Source: CAYYIS01 sp964470965
GTDB lineage: Bacteria > JAAXHH01 > JABIQT01
NCBI GenBank assembly: GCA_964470965.1
Contig: CAYYIS010000036.1
Span: 1 to 47,961, forward strand
Length of the DNA stretch: 47,961 bases
Reading direction: 5' to 3'
The notes beneath the pieces are model-generated. The model did not search any database, was not told the origin of the DNA, and worked only from the letters and a program-made list of their open reading frames with translations. Shown in pieces: positions 8,515 to 16,839 of this stretch. Within the stretch, counting starts at the first letter, position 1; every line of letters begins with the position of its first letter. The position numbers and the translations under genes are program-made.

Positions 8515-9862
8515 ATTCCCGGCTCCTCACGGTTTGCTCTTCCCGTTCCTTCTGTTCGCGAAGTTGCCTCAATCGGTACTCGGGCGGAAGAAAATAGATA
8601 ATGACGGCGCATAATGCCATAATTGCTGTCAACAGGGTGAACGCCACATTGTAATTACCGTAGATTTCGAAAAGCTTGGCTACGGCAATAGGACCCAGCG
8701 TTAGACCTACCCCGGCCAGCGCAGAGAACGTACCTATTACCTTACCGAGATGGAAAGGACCGAATGCGTGTTTTGCGAGCACAGGCGTTTCGAGCAGGAT
8801 ACCGCTGTGGGCGAAGCCTCTCGCCAGCTGGAAAATGAGAAGCGTCACAAAACCCTGGATGCCCAGCGCGGCGATTATGGCCAGGGCATTCATAACATAA
8901 CAGATAGACAGGCCCTTGAATGACAATCGATCGAACAACCAGCCGAAGAAGAGTTTGGAACTAAGTCCGAAGAGGAAAGACAGGCTAAGTGTGACGGCCA
9001 CCTTAGTGAGGGTAAATCCAAGGTCATTCACCAGAAACGGTGTCAGATTCTGAGTGAAGCCCTGATCGACAAACCCGATTGCTATCATCATGAAGCCTAT
9101 AATCATGAAAGTCGGTTTTCTGAAGAGTTCACCAACGCTGGGGTCTTTCTCATCGGTCTCGGCTTCGACCAGCCCACCCCGTACGATCTTGCCGGCGGCA
9201 CCCTGGCCTTCAAATTCAGCAGCGATCTCTTCCGGAGATGGATTGTCTCTGACCACAAAGTAAATCACGGGCATCACGATGAAGAAGATGCCCGTACTGG
9301 TCCATGCCGTAGCTACCTGCCAACCCAGGGTTTCAATCATCCAGGCGAAAAGGATGGGAAAAAAGATACCGGCCAGGCTCGAAGCGGACATGGTCAGCCC
9401 CACGGCCAACCCCAATCGCCTGTTAAACCAACGGGCTACCAAAGTCTTTGTGGCCATGAGCAGCGGCATCGAGGAAAAACCCATGGCAATTCCGGCGGCC
9501 CAGTAAGTCCACTTGGAATCAATGAAGTTGAAATAGACCAGTCCAAGGCCTGTGACCATGGCACAAAGGTACAGCACGGACTTAACGCCCAATCGATCGA
9601 TGAGGAAACCGGCCGCGAATGCGACAATGGCGGAAGTAGCAAATTTCACAGATGAAATGGCTACCACGTCCGCACGGCTTATTTGAAGCGACTCCTCAAC
9701 CGCTGGATAAATCAGTTTGAGCATCATCAGCGGAGTAGTAAAAATGAATATGATACAGGGATAGGTGGCAAAAACGTTCCACCAACCGTAATATAACTTG
9801 CCGTCCGGCCCTTTTATCTCCTTCCGCATTTCGTGGAAAGCCCTGAAAACTTTATTGTTCAT
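8495..9862 (-). CDS. MFS transporter, probably for an aromatic or organic acid
   Basis: A 455-residue transporter with about twelve hydrophobic helices in two halves joined by a charged central loop (around residues 205-235, with EEIAAEFEGQG). The MFS loop signature between helices 2 and 3 is present as GFLIDRLGVKS near residue 81. The length and monocarboxylate/oxalate-formate-like look fit organic-anion uptake. The start is supported by AGGAGG directly before the ATG on the minus strand. It is the first gene of a two-gene unit with the Rieske oxygenase and is driven from the conserved promoter at 9941-9979, so it likely imports the oxygenase's substrate (inference from context). Confidence 0.85.
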   Translation of the reverse strand: MNNKVFRAFHEMRKEIKGPDGKLYYGWWNVFATYPCIIFIFTTPLMMLKLIYPAVEESLQISRADVVAISSVKFATSAIVAFAAGFLIDRLGVKSVLYLCAMVTGLGLVYFNFIDSKWTYWAAGIAMGFSSMPLLMATKTLVARWFNRRLGLAVGLTMSASSLAGIFFPILFAWMIETLGWQVATAWTSTGIFFIVMPVIYFVVRDNPSPEEIAAEFEGQGAAGKIVRGGLVEAETDEKDPSVGELFRKPTFMIIGFMMIAIGFVDQGFTQNLTPFLVNDLGFTLTKVAVTLSLSFLFGLSSKLFFGWLFDRLSFKGLSICYVMNALAIIAALGIQGFVTLLIFQLARGFAHSGILLETPVLAKHAFGPFHLGKVIGTFSALAGVGLTLGPIAVAKLFEIYGNYNVAFTLLTAIMALCAVIIYFLPPEYRLRQLREQKEREEQTVRSREYANETS

Positions 9863-9940
9863 ATGGTCCTCCTGAAGACATGCCGCACGCTCGGTAGACG
9901 TGATCCTTAAATTCCCATTGACAGACGTTAGATTAAAAGG

Positions 9941-9979
9941 AATAAATTATATATAATTGTATTATAATTTAAGTCAATG
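9941..9979 (-). promoter_or_regulatory. Promoter of MFS/Rieske operon, copy B of the repeated module, in a divergent region
   Basis: Read on the minus strand, CATTGACTT (9979-9971) is followed by AAATTATAATACAATTA and TATATAAT, giving TTGACT with an 18-20 nt spacer to the -10 sequence. The first 30 positions match the promoter at 23732-23770 in 26 places and the one at 3276-3314 in 23. A perfect palindrome AATTATATATAATT (9945-9958) sits in the -10 region. On the plus strand TTGACA at 9918-9923 and TATAAT at 9952-9957 may drive the divergent amidohydrolase operon, so one regulator bound here could control both directions. Confidence 0.65.
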
Positions 9980-10057
9980 GATAAAACTGTAGTAAATTCT
10001 CTATTCACCAGAACCGGATGGCGTGCTCCTGCCATCATCGAGAATCCGAGGTTTCCA

Positions 10058-11029
10058 ATGATAATCGACTGGCAACATCACATGTCTCCCAAAAAAGTAT
10101 ATGAAGGACGAGGGGGCCAGGGAGGTGTGGTAATACGGGACGGCAAAGTTACGATCCACCTCAAGAAAGAAGTGTACCAGGTAGAAAAACACCTCGAATT
10201 CATGGCAGGTGCCGGTATCGATGCCTGTGTTATCTCTGCCTCACCGGTATCGGTCGACCAGTGTCGGATGTGCAATGAATATTACCACGACCTCAGGCGG
10301 CAGTATCCGGACAAGTTTTATTTTCTGACGCCCTGCCTGCCTCTGGATGAATCGGCGTTCGACATTCTTGATCAGGGTATAAACGAATACGGCTATAAAG
10401 GGGTGATCATCAGTCCCCAGAATGCAGGTGAAATGCTGGACAGCCGTCGCCTCTGGCCATTCTATGAAAAAATGAGTGAATATAAGCTACCAATCTTTAT
10501 CCATGTGAGCGGCCACGTCCACGGATACGACGCGTATGACGCTGATTTTAACTTAAATATAGCTTTCACCCGTGAGGCGGATATAGCTTTGAACACTATG
10601 AGGCTTATTCTCGGCGGAGTCTTAACCGCCTTCCCAGACCTGACGTTTGTCATTTCGCACCTCGGTGGCGGTATTTCTTCCACCCTCGAACGCGTCGAAC
10701 GATATGTAGACGTGCGAGGTGAGAAATTCTGGACCGACTGCGGTGGGACGCCACCGTTCGGTCCGCCGTACAGGGAAAATTTCAGAAAATTGTTCGATTC
10801 CCTCTATTTCGATATGGCAGGATTTGAAGGCGGCATGAACGCCGTGCAGTGTGCCCTGACTACGATTCGGACGGACCGAATTCTGTTCGGAACCGATTAT
10901 CCTTACAACTTCGACACCGACGGGAAAAAAGTAGCCGAATATATCCGGAATATTCGATCACTGAACCTGAACGATGATGAGATCGATAGTATGCTCGGCG
11001 GGAATGCATCCGGGATACTGGGGCTATAA
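10058..11029 (+). CDS. ACMSD-like amidohydrolase (COG2159), possible decarboxylase or hydrolase
   Basis: A 323-residue TIM-barrel protein of the ACMSD/gamma-resorcylate decarboxylase family. Metal-site motifs are MIIDWQHHM at the N-terminus, IFIHVSGH (His149), ISHLGGG (His201) and FGTDYPY (Asp280). The usual first His of the H-x-H motif is Gln6 here, a change also seen in non-hydrolytic decarboxylating members (Glu or other). Start chosen at 10058 because GAGG lies 6 nt upstream and the family begins MIID; a frame from 9977 lacks a ribosome binding site and lies in the promoter. It heads an operon with HpaB-type, UbiD-type and RdhA-like genes and probably acts on a carboxylated aromatic or its ring-opened product. 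Confidence 0.8.
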   Translation: MIIDWQHHMSPKKVYEGRGGQGGVVIRDGKVTIHLKKEVYQVEKHLEFMAGAGIDACVISASPVSVDQCRMCNEYYHDLRRQYPDKFYFLTPCLPLDESAFDILDQGINEYGYKGVIISPQNAGEMLDSRRLWPFYEKMSEYKLPIFIHVSGHVHGYDAYDADFNLNIAFTREADIALNTMRLILGGVLTAFPDLTFVISHLGGGISSTLERVERYVDVRGEKFWTDCGGTPPFGPPYRENFRKLFDSLYFDMAGFEGGMNAVQCALTTIRTDRILFGTDYPYNFDTDGKKVAEYIRNIRSLNLNDDEIDSMLGGNASGILGL

Positions 11030-11067
11030 CTCTTTATATCGGTTGCGCTAAGACAAGGAGAGTTGAG

Positions 11068-12567
11068 ATGACCGTTCCAGAAAACACAGATGCGACCTCC
11101 TCCGTGTATGCAGGGGATAGACAGGGCGCTTATACCGGAGCCAGGTATCTGGAAAGCCTGCGTGACGGCCGAAATGAAATATGGTACAAAGGGGAGCGGG
11201 TCAAAGACGTCACAACCCATCCTGAGTTAAGGGGAATGGCGGAAAGTATAGCCCGTATTTATGATATGCAGCATGAGTCGGCGACCCGGGACCAGATGAC
11301 CTTTGAAGCGGAAAATGGACTTCGCTGTTCCTATTCGTATTACCTGCCTCATTCCGTGGAGGATCTCCAGAAGCGGCGCCGTAACACGGAGATCTGGGTT
11401 GACGAGGTATATGGCATGTGTGGCAGGCTGCCTGATTTCTGCGCGTCCATGGCCGTGGGGTATTACGATCTCCGCCATGAATTGTTAAAACTCGACCCGG
11501 CACTCGGAAAAAATGCGGAAACCTATTATTATCACGCCCGCGATAATGATCTCTGTATTTCCCATTCCCTGCACGATCCGTTCATGGACAAGTCGCTACG
11601 ACCTTCGCAGGACCCGGACCGGTGCGTGCGGGTGGTAAAGGAAAGAGACGACGGCATCGTGGTACGCGGCGCCAGATACAACACCTTCGGGCTGTTTTCT
11701 AATGAAATTTTCGTCATGCCCACCTACCGGTTTATAGATGGGGAAGAAGATTTCGCCGTCTGGTTCACGGTGCCCTGCAACGCCCCCGGATTGAAACAGA
11801 TCGCCCGTGAATCCTTTGCGAACAGGGGCAAAATGGACCATCCGGTTTCCTCGCAATTTGATGAAATTGATTCCCTGGTTATATTCGATGACGTGTTCAT
11901 TCCGTGGGAACGAGTCCTGCTTTACCGGCAGGTTGCAGCTGCGAACAACCTTCGCGTGGGATCCATGAGCTGGGCCAGTTACGCCGGTACCACACTCACA
12001 CAGGCACGTATGAAAATCCTGATATCCGTTGCGCATCTGCTCGCGGTAACGTCCGGGATGGAAAAACGGCCGGTCGTGGTGGAGAAGCTGGGAGAGATGT
12101 GTACCTATTACCGGTTGTTACGGTCCAATTTCCTGTATTCGGAGCTGCAGTCTACCCCATCGAATTTCGGTGGTCTGTATCGATCGGAACCAGAACCCGC
12201 GAGACGGGCCATGGTAACGATGATATCGGAAAGATATATCGAACTTGTGGAACATATCGGAACCAGTTCACTGATCTTTCTGCCCACGGAACAGGATTGG
12301 AACCAGCCTGAGATCAAGAAGCATCTCGATGTATATATGCGAGGCAAAAACACATCGCCGATCGACCGGTTCAAGCTCTGCAAACTGGCATGGGATCTGA
12401 CAGGAGACGGTTTCGGATCTCGTCAACAACTCTATGAACGGCTGCATTCCGGCGATCCTGCCATGATGGTATCGAGGGCGTATATGAGTATGGATCTTTC
12501 CGATGGGGTGGCCATGGTGGAGAAACTCCTGGACCTGGAATCGCCTGCCGGGCAGTCCAAAGGTTGA
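11068..12567 (+). CDS. 4-hydroxyphenylacetate 3-hydroxylase (HpaB) family FAD monooxygenase, copy 1
   Basis: A 499-residue protein of the HpaB/4-hydroxybutyryl-CoA dehydratase fold. Family signatures include YLESLRDGR near the N-terminus, TTHPELRG, RNTEIW, LHDPFMDKS, RVVKERDDGIVVRGAR (near residues 189-204), SQFDEIDSLVIFDDVFIPWERV (near 270) and the C-terminal GRQQLYERLHSGDP-like stretch. In most members FADH2, made by a separate HpaC reductase, is used to hydroxylate phenolic rings ortho to the hydroxyl; some members are pyrrole carboxylate oxygenases or decarboxylating enzymes. No hpaC is in the window. AGGAGAG precedes the ATG. The UbiD gene follows with almost no gap. It is clearly paralogous to the protein at 24897. 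Confidence 0.85.
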   Translation: MTVPENTDATSSVYAGDRQGAYTGARYLESLRDGRNEIWYKGERVKDVTTHPELRGMAESIARIYDMQHESATRDQMTFEAENGLRCSYSYYLPHSVEDLQKRRRNTEIWVDEVYGMCGRLPDFCASMAVGYYDLRHELLKLDPALGKNAETYYYHARDNDLCISHSLHDPFMDKSLRPSQDPDRCVRVVKERDDGIVVRGARYNTFGLFSNEIFVMPTYRFIDGEEDFAVWFTVPCNAPGLKQIARESFANRGKMDHPVSSQFDEIDSLVIFDDVFIPWERVLLYRQVAAANNLRVGSMSWASYAGTTLTQARMKILISVAHLLAVTSGMEKRPVVVEKLGEMCTYYRLLRSNFLYSELQSTPSNFGGLYRSEPEPARRAMVTMISERYIELVEHIGTSSLIFLPTEQDWNQPEIKKHLDVYMRGKNTSPIDRFKLCKLAWDLTGDGFGSRQQLYERLHSGDPAMMVSRAYMSMDLSDGVAMVEKLLDLESPAGQSKG

Positions 12568-12572
12568 CAATC

Positions 12573-14024
12573 ATGAAATACAATGAATACGATGCCCCCC
12601 ACCGGGACTTGAGAGAACTGCTGGATCGCATGGACGCCGTTGGTGAGGTGCTTCGGATTCCGGGTGTCCACTGGGACCTGGAAATGGGAACTCTTATAGA
12701 AGAAGTCTATCATAAAAAGGTGGACAACCCGCCGGCCATACAGTTCGTAGACATACCCGGTTTTCCGGAGGGCTGGCGTACCGTATCCGGCTTGACCAAT
12801 TCTTCAAAACGGCTAGCTATTACCCTGGGATTTCCGGTGCCGGATTCACCCATGGATGTGGTGCAATGCTATAGAGACCGAATGAAAGGTTATGCGCCCA
12901 TACCGCCCGTGGCGGTGCAGCAAGGCCCGATCCTCGAAAATATAGACAGGGACGACGAGGTAGACCTGCTCAAATTCCCCGTACCATTTCTGCATGAACT
13001 GGACGGCGGCAGATATATCGGCACGGATGATCTGGTGATTATGCACGATCCCGAGGAAGACTGGACCAATGTCGGCACCTACAGAGCGATGCTGCACGAC
13101 AAAAACACCGTGGGGCTCTGGATGTCCCCAGGCAAGCAGGGACGGCAAATCCGTGAAAAGTATTTTAAACAGGGCAAACCCTGCCCGGTGCTCATCAGTA
13201 TAGGTCATGATCCCCTGTTGTTCCTGGCGTCAGGAAATGAAATAAAATTCGGTCTGTCGGAGTTTGCATGGGCGGGCGGCCATAGGGGCATACCGTTTGA
13301 GACTATTAAGAGCGAACTGTATGGCCTGCCCATGCCGGCATACAGTGAGATCGTTCTGGAAGGCGCCATGTATGCGGGAGAAACCAGGGCGGAAGGCCCC
13401 TTTGGAGAATTCACGGGCTACTATGCCAGTGAGGTCAGCGATGAGCCTGTGGTTCGGATTGAACGGGTCTACTACCGCACCGATCCGATCATGACGATCG
13501 CAAGCCCCATGCAGCCGCCGTCCGACTTCTCATTCTGCAAATGTGTGATGAAGGCGGGGATGATCTGGGATGAGGTCGAGCAGGCGGGTTTGAACGGTGT
13601 AAGGGGCGTGTGGTGTCACGAACCCGGTGGTGCGCGTATGTTCAACGTCATCTCCATAAAACAGGCTTATGGCGGCCATGCGAAACAGGCGGCTATGCTC
13701 GCCGCGAACTGCCAGGCGGGTAGTTATTTAGGACGGTGGACGGTGGTGGTCGATGAAGACATCGATCCCGTCAATATGTTTGAGGTCCTGTGGGCTATGA
13801 GTACCAGGTGCGATCCGGTTGAAGATATCGATTTCATCCGTAATGCCTGGAGTGGTCCGCTCGACCCTCTGCTCCCCAAGGGCGTCCGCACTAATTCACG
13901 GGCCATAGTGGACGCCTGCCGTCCGTTTTCGCGGATCGATGACTTCCCTCCGGTCGCCAGGTCGTCTGATGCGTTGCGTGCGAAGGTCAGGGAAAAATTC
14001 AAGGACATAATTGAGGAAGTATAA
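12573..14024 (+). CDS. UbiD family (de)carboxylase
   Basis: A 483-residue prenylated-FMN-dependent decarboxylase of the UbiD/Fdc/VdcC type. The diagnostic Glu-x4-Glu motif EGPFGE lies at residues 274-279 within EGPFGEFTGYYAS, and the metal/cofactor region MLHDKNTVGLWMSPGKQGRQI is near 174. These enzymes reversibly decarboxylate aromatic or alpha,beta-unsaturated acids (for example hydroxybenzoate, vanillate, protocatechuate). They need prenyl-FMN from a UbiX enzyme, absent in this window. Start chosen at the ATG at 12573, preceded by AAAGG; a TTG at 12564 would overlap the previous gene's stop. Close packing with the HpaB-type gene implies a linked reaction, such as decarboxylation before or after hydroxylation. 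Confidence 0.88.
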   Translation: MKYNEYDAPHRDLRELLDRMDAVGEVLRIPGVHWDLEMGTLIEEVYHKKVDNPPAIQFVDIPGFPEGWRTVSGLTNSSKRLAITLGFPVPDSPMDVVQCYRDRMKGYAPIPPVAVQQGPILENIDRDDEVDLLKFPVPFLHELDGGRYIGTDDLVIMHDPEEDWTNVGTYRAMLHDKNTVGLWMSPGKQGRQIREKYFKQGKPCPVLISIGHDPLLFLASGNEIKFGLSEFAWAGGHRGIPFETIKSELYGLPMPAYSEIVLEGAMYAGETRAEGPFGEFTGYYASEVSDEPVVRIERVYYRTDPIMTIASPMQPPSDFSFCKCVMKAGMIWDEVEQAGLNGVRGVWCHEPGGARMFNVISIKQAYGGHAKQAAMLAANCQAGSYLGRWTVVVDEDIDPVNMFEVLWAMSTRCDPVEDIDFIRNAWSGPLDPLLPKGVRTNSRAIVDACRPFSRIDDFPPVARSSDALRAKVREKFKDIIEEV

Positions 14025-14041
14025 TCACAGGAGATGTTGTC

Positions 14042-15013
14042 ATGGGTAAAATGGATTTAAGCCACGTGAAGAACCCTGCGCGAAGACGAAGAGAAGGGAT
14101 GTTGTCGAAAAAGAAGACCCCTTTCCGAAAACGTATGCCCCCTGCGGCACAGCGCCATGTTTTTATCCGCCGGAACGCTCTCTGGACCCAAGAGGAAGCC
14201 CCGGTCAACCCGGAACGTACGGAAATAGAGGACCGCAACGCCCTTACCCTTGACATGAAAAACCTGGCACGGGAATTCGGTGCGGACGTGGTCGGAGTTG
14301 CGGAATACAACAGCGATCTCCTATTTCAAGATGCAGGAAAAAAAGAGCACACCTGCGTTCTCATATTCGGCATGACCATGAAATACGATCAGATGGTAGA
14401 CATCGGACCGCGATCTCAGGATGAAGTGCATAGGGTATACTATAATCTCGATGATACAGCGGTAAGGCTTAGCCATCATATCGGCGCTTACGGCTATGAA
14501 GCGAAGATCCAGCATAACGGAGGCGATTTTCCTCTGCCCGCAATGGCTTATATGGCCGGGCTTGGGGAACTGGGTAAGCATGGCTCGTTGATTTCGCCCA
14601 AATATGGATCTTCCCTGCGACTCGGCGCGGTCTCCACCGACATGCCTCTCGTAGTAGACGGCCCCAGAGATTTTGATATGGATAAAGTCTGCACCAGTTG
14701 CAGGATCTGTGAGCGATTTTGTCCCGGTGATGCTATTAAACCACAGAAGAAGACGGTCAACGGTGTGGAACGATGGTATGTGGATACATCCCAGTGCGAA
14801 CCCTGGTTTCTCAAGATGCATGGATGCAAAATCTGCCTTATGGTCTGTCCATTCAACGCAAAGGGCGTGTTGAAAGATGCCTTTAAACCCGTGGCTAAGA
14901 TCATACGTGAAACAAAAGAGGCCAAAGGTTTACTGGATTATATCAAAGATAAGTCAGGTGTGGATTATGAAAAAGTGGACCCCGGTGAGAGAGCTTCAGA
15001 CGGGACAGATTAA
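14042..15013 (+). CDS. Reductive dehalogenase-like (RdhA/QueG-like) 4Fe-4S protein
   Basis: A 323-residue protein with the core of the RdhA family. Residues 165-203 (LPAMAYMAGLGELGKHG then SLISPKYGSSLRLGAVSTD) match the conserved cobalamin-site region of reductive dehalogenases. Two iron-sulfur clusters follow: C217-x2-C220-x2-C223-x3-C227-P and C252 with GC262-x2-C265-x3-C269-P, in the order and spacing of RdhA. It is shorter than respiratory RdhA (about 450-550 residues) and lacks a Tat signal, so it is cytoplasmic. The first 50 residues are very basic and of unknown role. Known relatives remove halogens using base-off cobalamin; QueG reduces epoxyqueuosine. The operon with UbiD- and HpaB-type enzymes suggests an aromatic substrate, perhaps halogenated; this is inference. 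No rdhB-type anchor is present. Confidence 0.78.
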   Translation: MGKMDLSHVKNPARRRREGMLSKKKTPFRKRMPPAAQRHVFIRRNALWTQEEAPVNPERTEIEDRNALTLDMKNLAREFGADVVGVAEYNSDLLFQDAGKKEHTCVLIFGMTMKYDQMVDIGPRSQDEVHRVYYNLDDTAVRLSHHIGAYGYEAKIQHNGGDFPLPAMAYMAGLGELGKHGSLISPKYGSSLRLGAVSTDMPLVVDGPRDFDMDKVCTSCRICERFCPGDAIKPQKKTVNGVERWYVDTSQCEPWFLKMHGCKICLMVCPFNAKGVLKDAFKPVAKIIRETKEAKGLLDYIKDKSGVDYEKVDPGERASDGTD

Positions 15014-15086
15014 GGCTACTTACACCTGCCTGCCGTCCGTCGTGGTGGGACGACAGGACTAGCCCAACGAGCGTTAGCGGAACAAG

Positions 15087-15114
15087 TTGACATAGTATAA
15101 TGTACTACTATCTT
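15087..15114 (+). promoter_or_regulatory. Possible pobA promoter with inverted-repeat operator
   Basis: TTGACA at 15087-15092 and TATCTT at 15109-15114 are 16 nt apart, about 50 nt before pobA. Between them ATAGTA (15092-15097) and TACTAT (15106-15111) form an exact inverted repeat with an 8-nt centre, placed where a repressor or activator could act. Confidence 0.45.
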
Positions 15115-15163
15115 GAGTTTCGAGTGGCAACAATTCCTTATTAAGAATTATGAGATCGGTTAA

Positions 15164-16333
15164 ATGCGTACACAAGTCGGTATTATCGGCGGCGGGCCGG
15201 CAGGTCTTTTACTGTCCCAACTTCTCCACAACGACGGCATTGAAAGCATAATACTGGAACGCCGAAGCAGGGCCTATGTAATCGGACGCATACGCGCGGG
15301 TGTTCTTGAATGGGGCTCGGTGGAAGTGCTGCGTAGCGCGGGCGTCGGGGAACGGTTGGACCGAGAGGGCCGTGTGCACGACGGTTCCGGTATCGTCTGG
15401 GCGGGAGGCCAATTTTTTATCGACACCTGGAAACACGCCGAAAAGCACATGATGGTCTACGGCCAGACGCAGATCACCGAGGATCTCTACGGCGCGCGGG
15501 ACGCTATGGGCGGTATCATCATCGACGAGGCGGCTGATGTCACACCGCACGACATCACGAGCAATGCGCCCTACCTCACCTACCGGAAGGAGGAGCAGGA
15601 GCATCGGATAGATTGCGACTACATCGCCGGTTGCGATGGATTCCATGGGGTCAGCCGTACATCGATACCGACTTCTGTACTGCGGCCCTATGAGAAAATA
15701 TACCCCTTCGGATGGCTAGGTATCCTATCGGAAACGCCGCCATTGGAAGAACTCATATATGCCAACCATCAACGGGGCTTTGCTCTGGCGTCGAGACGAA
15801 ATCCGATGCTCAGCAGATACTATATTCAGTGCGACCTGGATACGAACCTCGAAGCCTGGCCCGATGACCGTTTCTGGGAAGAGCTGAAGGCCCGTTATCC
15901 AACCGAGATTGCGGACCAGATCGTAACGGGCCCTTCCATCGAAAAATCTATCGCGCCACTTCGCAGTTTCGTTGCGGAGCCGATGCGCTACGGCAACCTA
16001 TTTCTTGCCGGAGATGCGGCTCACATCGTCCCGCCGACCGGAGCTAAAGGTTTGAATCTTGCGATTTCGGATGTGTACTATCTGTCCAGGGCATTTACTG
16101 CGTTCTATAAGAGCCACGCCACGGGATATCTTGACAGCTACTCCGACATGGCACTGAGGCGCGTATGGAATGCAGCGCGTTTTTCATGGTGGCTGACGAT
16201 GTTGCTGCACCGATTTCCCGACCAGACGGATTTCGACCGGCGTGCTCAAGAAGTGGAGCTCGATTACATCGCGTCTTCAGAGTCGGCCATGGAGTCTTTG
16301 TGCCGACAGTATGCGGGCCTGCCGTTAGATTAG
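15164..16333 (+). CDS. pobA: 4-hydroxybenzoate 3-monooxygenase (p-hydroxybenzoate hydroxylase)
   Basis: A 389-residue FAD enzyme that hydroxylates 4-hydroxybenzoate to protocatechuate with NAD(P)H and O2, close to the 394 residues of Pseudomonas PobA. Visible motifs: dinucleotide-binding GGGPAGLLL near residue 9; RIRAGVLEWG near residue 42, diagnostic for PobA; DCDYIAGCDG near 147-156, the DG motif; and LFLAGDAAHIVPPTGAKGLNLA near 281, the GD motif. The substrate-binding stretch RGFALASRR...LSRYY keeps the Ser/Arg pair, and a C-terminal Tyr383 in QYAGLP corresponds to Tyr385 of the model enzyme. It is the first gene of the protocatechuate 4,5-cleavage unit and delivers its substrate. Confidence 0.95.
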   Translation: MRTQVGIIGGGPAGLLLSQLLHNDGIESIILERRSRAYVIGRIRAGVLEWGSVEVLRSAGVGERLDREGRVHDGSGIVWAGGQFFIDTWKHAEKHMMVYGQTQITEDLYGARDAMGGIIIDEAADVTPHDITSNAPYLTYRKEEQEHRIDCDYIAGCDGFHGVSRTSIPTSVLRPYEKIYPFGWLGILSETPPLEELIYANHQRGFALASRRNPMLSRYYIQCDLDTNLEAWPDDRFWEELKARYPTEIADQIVTGPSIEKSIAPLRSFVAEPMRYGNLFLAGDAAHIVPPTGAKGLNLAISDVYYLSRAFTAFYKSHATGYLDSYSDMALRRVWNAARFSWWLTMLLHRFPDQTDFDRRAQEVELDYIASSESAMESLCRQYAGLPLD

Positions 16334-16437
16334 ACTTTAGCGAATGCCGTAACAATAACGATTGATTTACCAAGTCAAGGTATTGACAGGAAGTGGGCTT
16401 TCAATCATCAATCAGCTTCATCCGGAGGTAACAGATC

Positions 16438-16839
16438 ATGAGCGAATCTCCCGACTACGATGATATCCCAGGAACGTATGTAATGGATGGGAAACATCAT
16501 CGCCGAGGGTACCATTTAAATATGTTCTGTATGTCGTTGAACAAGGCCGAAAACCGCGAGGGGTTTCGTGCGGATGAGGAAGCGTATCTGAATAATTTTC
16601 CGATGACGTCCGAACAACGCCGCGCGGTGCTGGATAGAGACTGGCTGGGACTGTTGCGTTGCGGTGGCAATATTTACTTTACCTTTAAAATCGCCGCTTT
16701 CGACCGGCTCTCGATGCAGCATCTCGGTGCCGCCATGTCGGATGCTCCGATGACCGAAGAGGAGTTCATACAGATGATGGTTGACGGCGGTCGGTCCATC
16801 GAAGGCAATCGAAGCAAAACGGAGGAAAATCATGGCTAA
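16438..16839 (+). CDS. ligA: Protocatechuate 4,5-dioxygenase, alpha (small) subunit
   Basis: A 133-residue LigA-type protein, the small helical subunit that caps the active site of the class III extradiol dioxygenase LigAB. Family features are IPGTYVMDGKHHRRGYHLNMFCMSL near residues 11-35, the ADEEAYLNNFPMTSEQRRAVLDRDW helix region, and LLRCGGNIYF. GGAGG lies 7 nt before the ATG. The gene overlaps ligB by 8 nt, which supports coupled translation of the two subunits. A 104-nt gap separates it from pobA, so it may be read from the pobA promoter. Confidence 0.93.
   Translation: MSESPDYDDIPGTYVMDGKHHRRGYHLNMFCMSLNKAENREGFRADEEAYLNNFPMTSEQRRAVLDRDWLGLLRCGGNIYFTFKIAAFDRLSMQHLGAAMSDAPMTEEEFIQMMVDGGRSIEGNRSKTEENHG

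Noticed and set aside
9977..10057. Upstream start of the ACMSD-like gene at 9977
   Set aside because: It lies within the promoter module and has no ribosome binding site, while the internal ATG at 10058 has GAGG at ideal spacing.
15028..15060. Hairpin after the RdhA-like gene as terminator
   Set aside because: The stem has an internal loop and no T-run follows, so read-through into pobA cannot be excluded.
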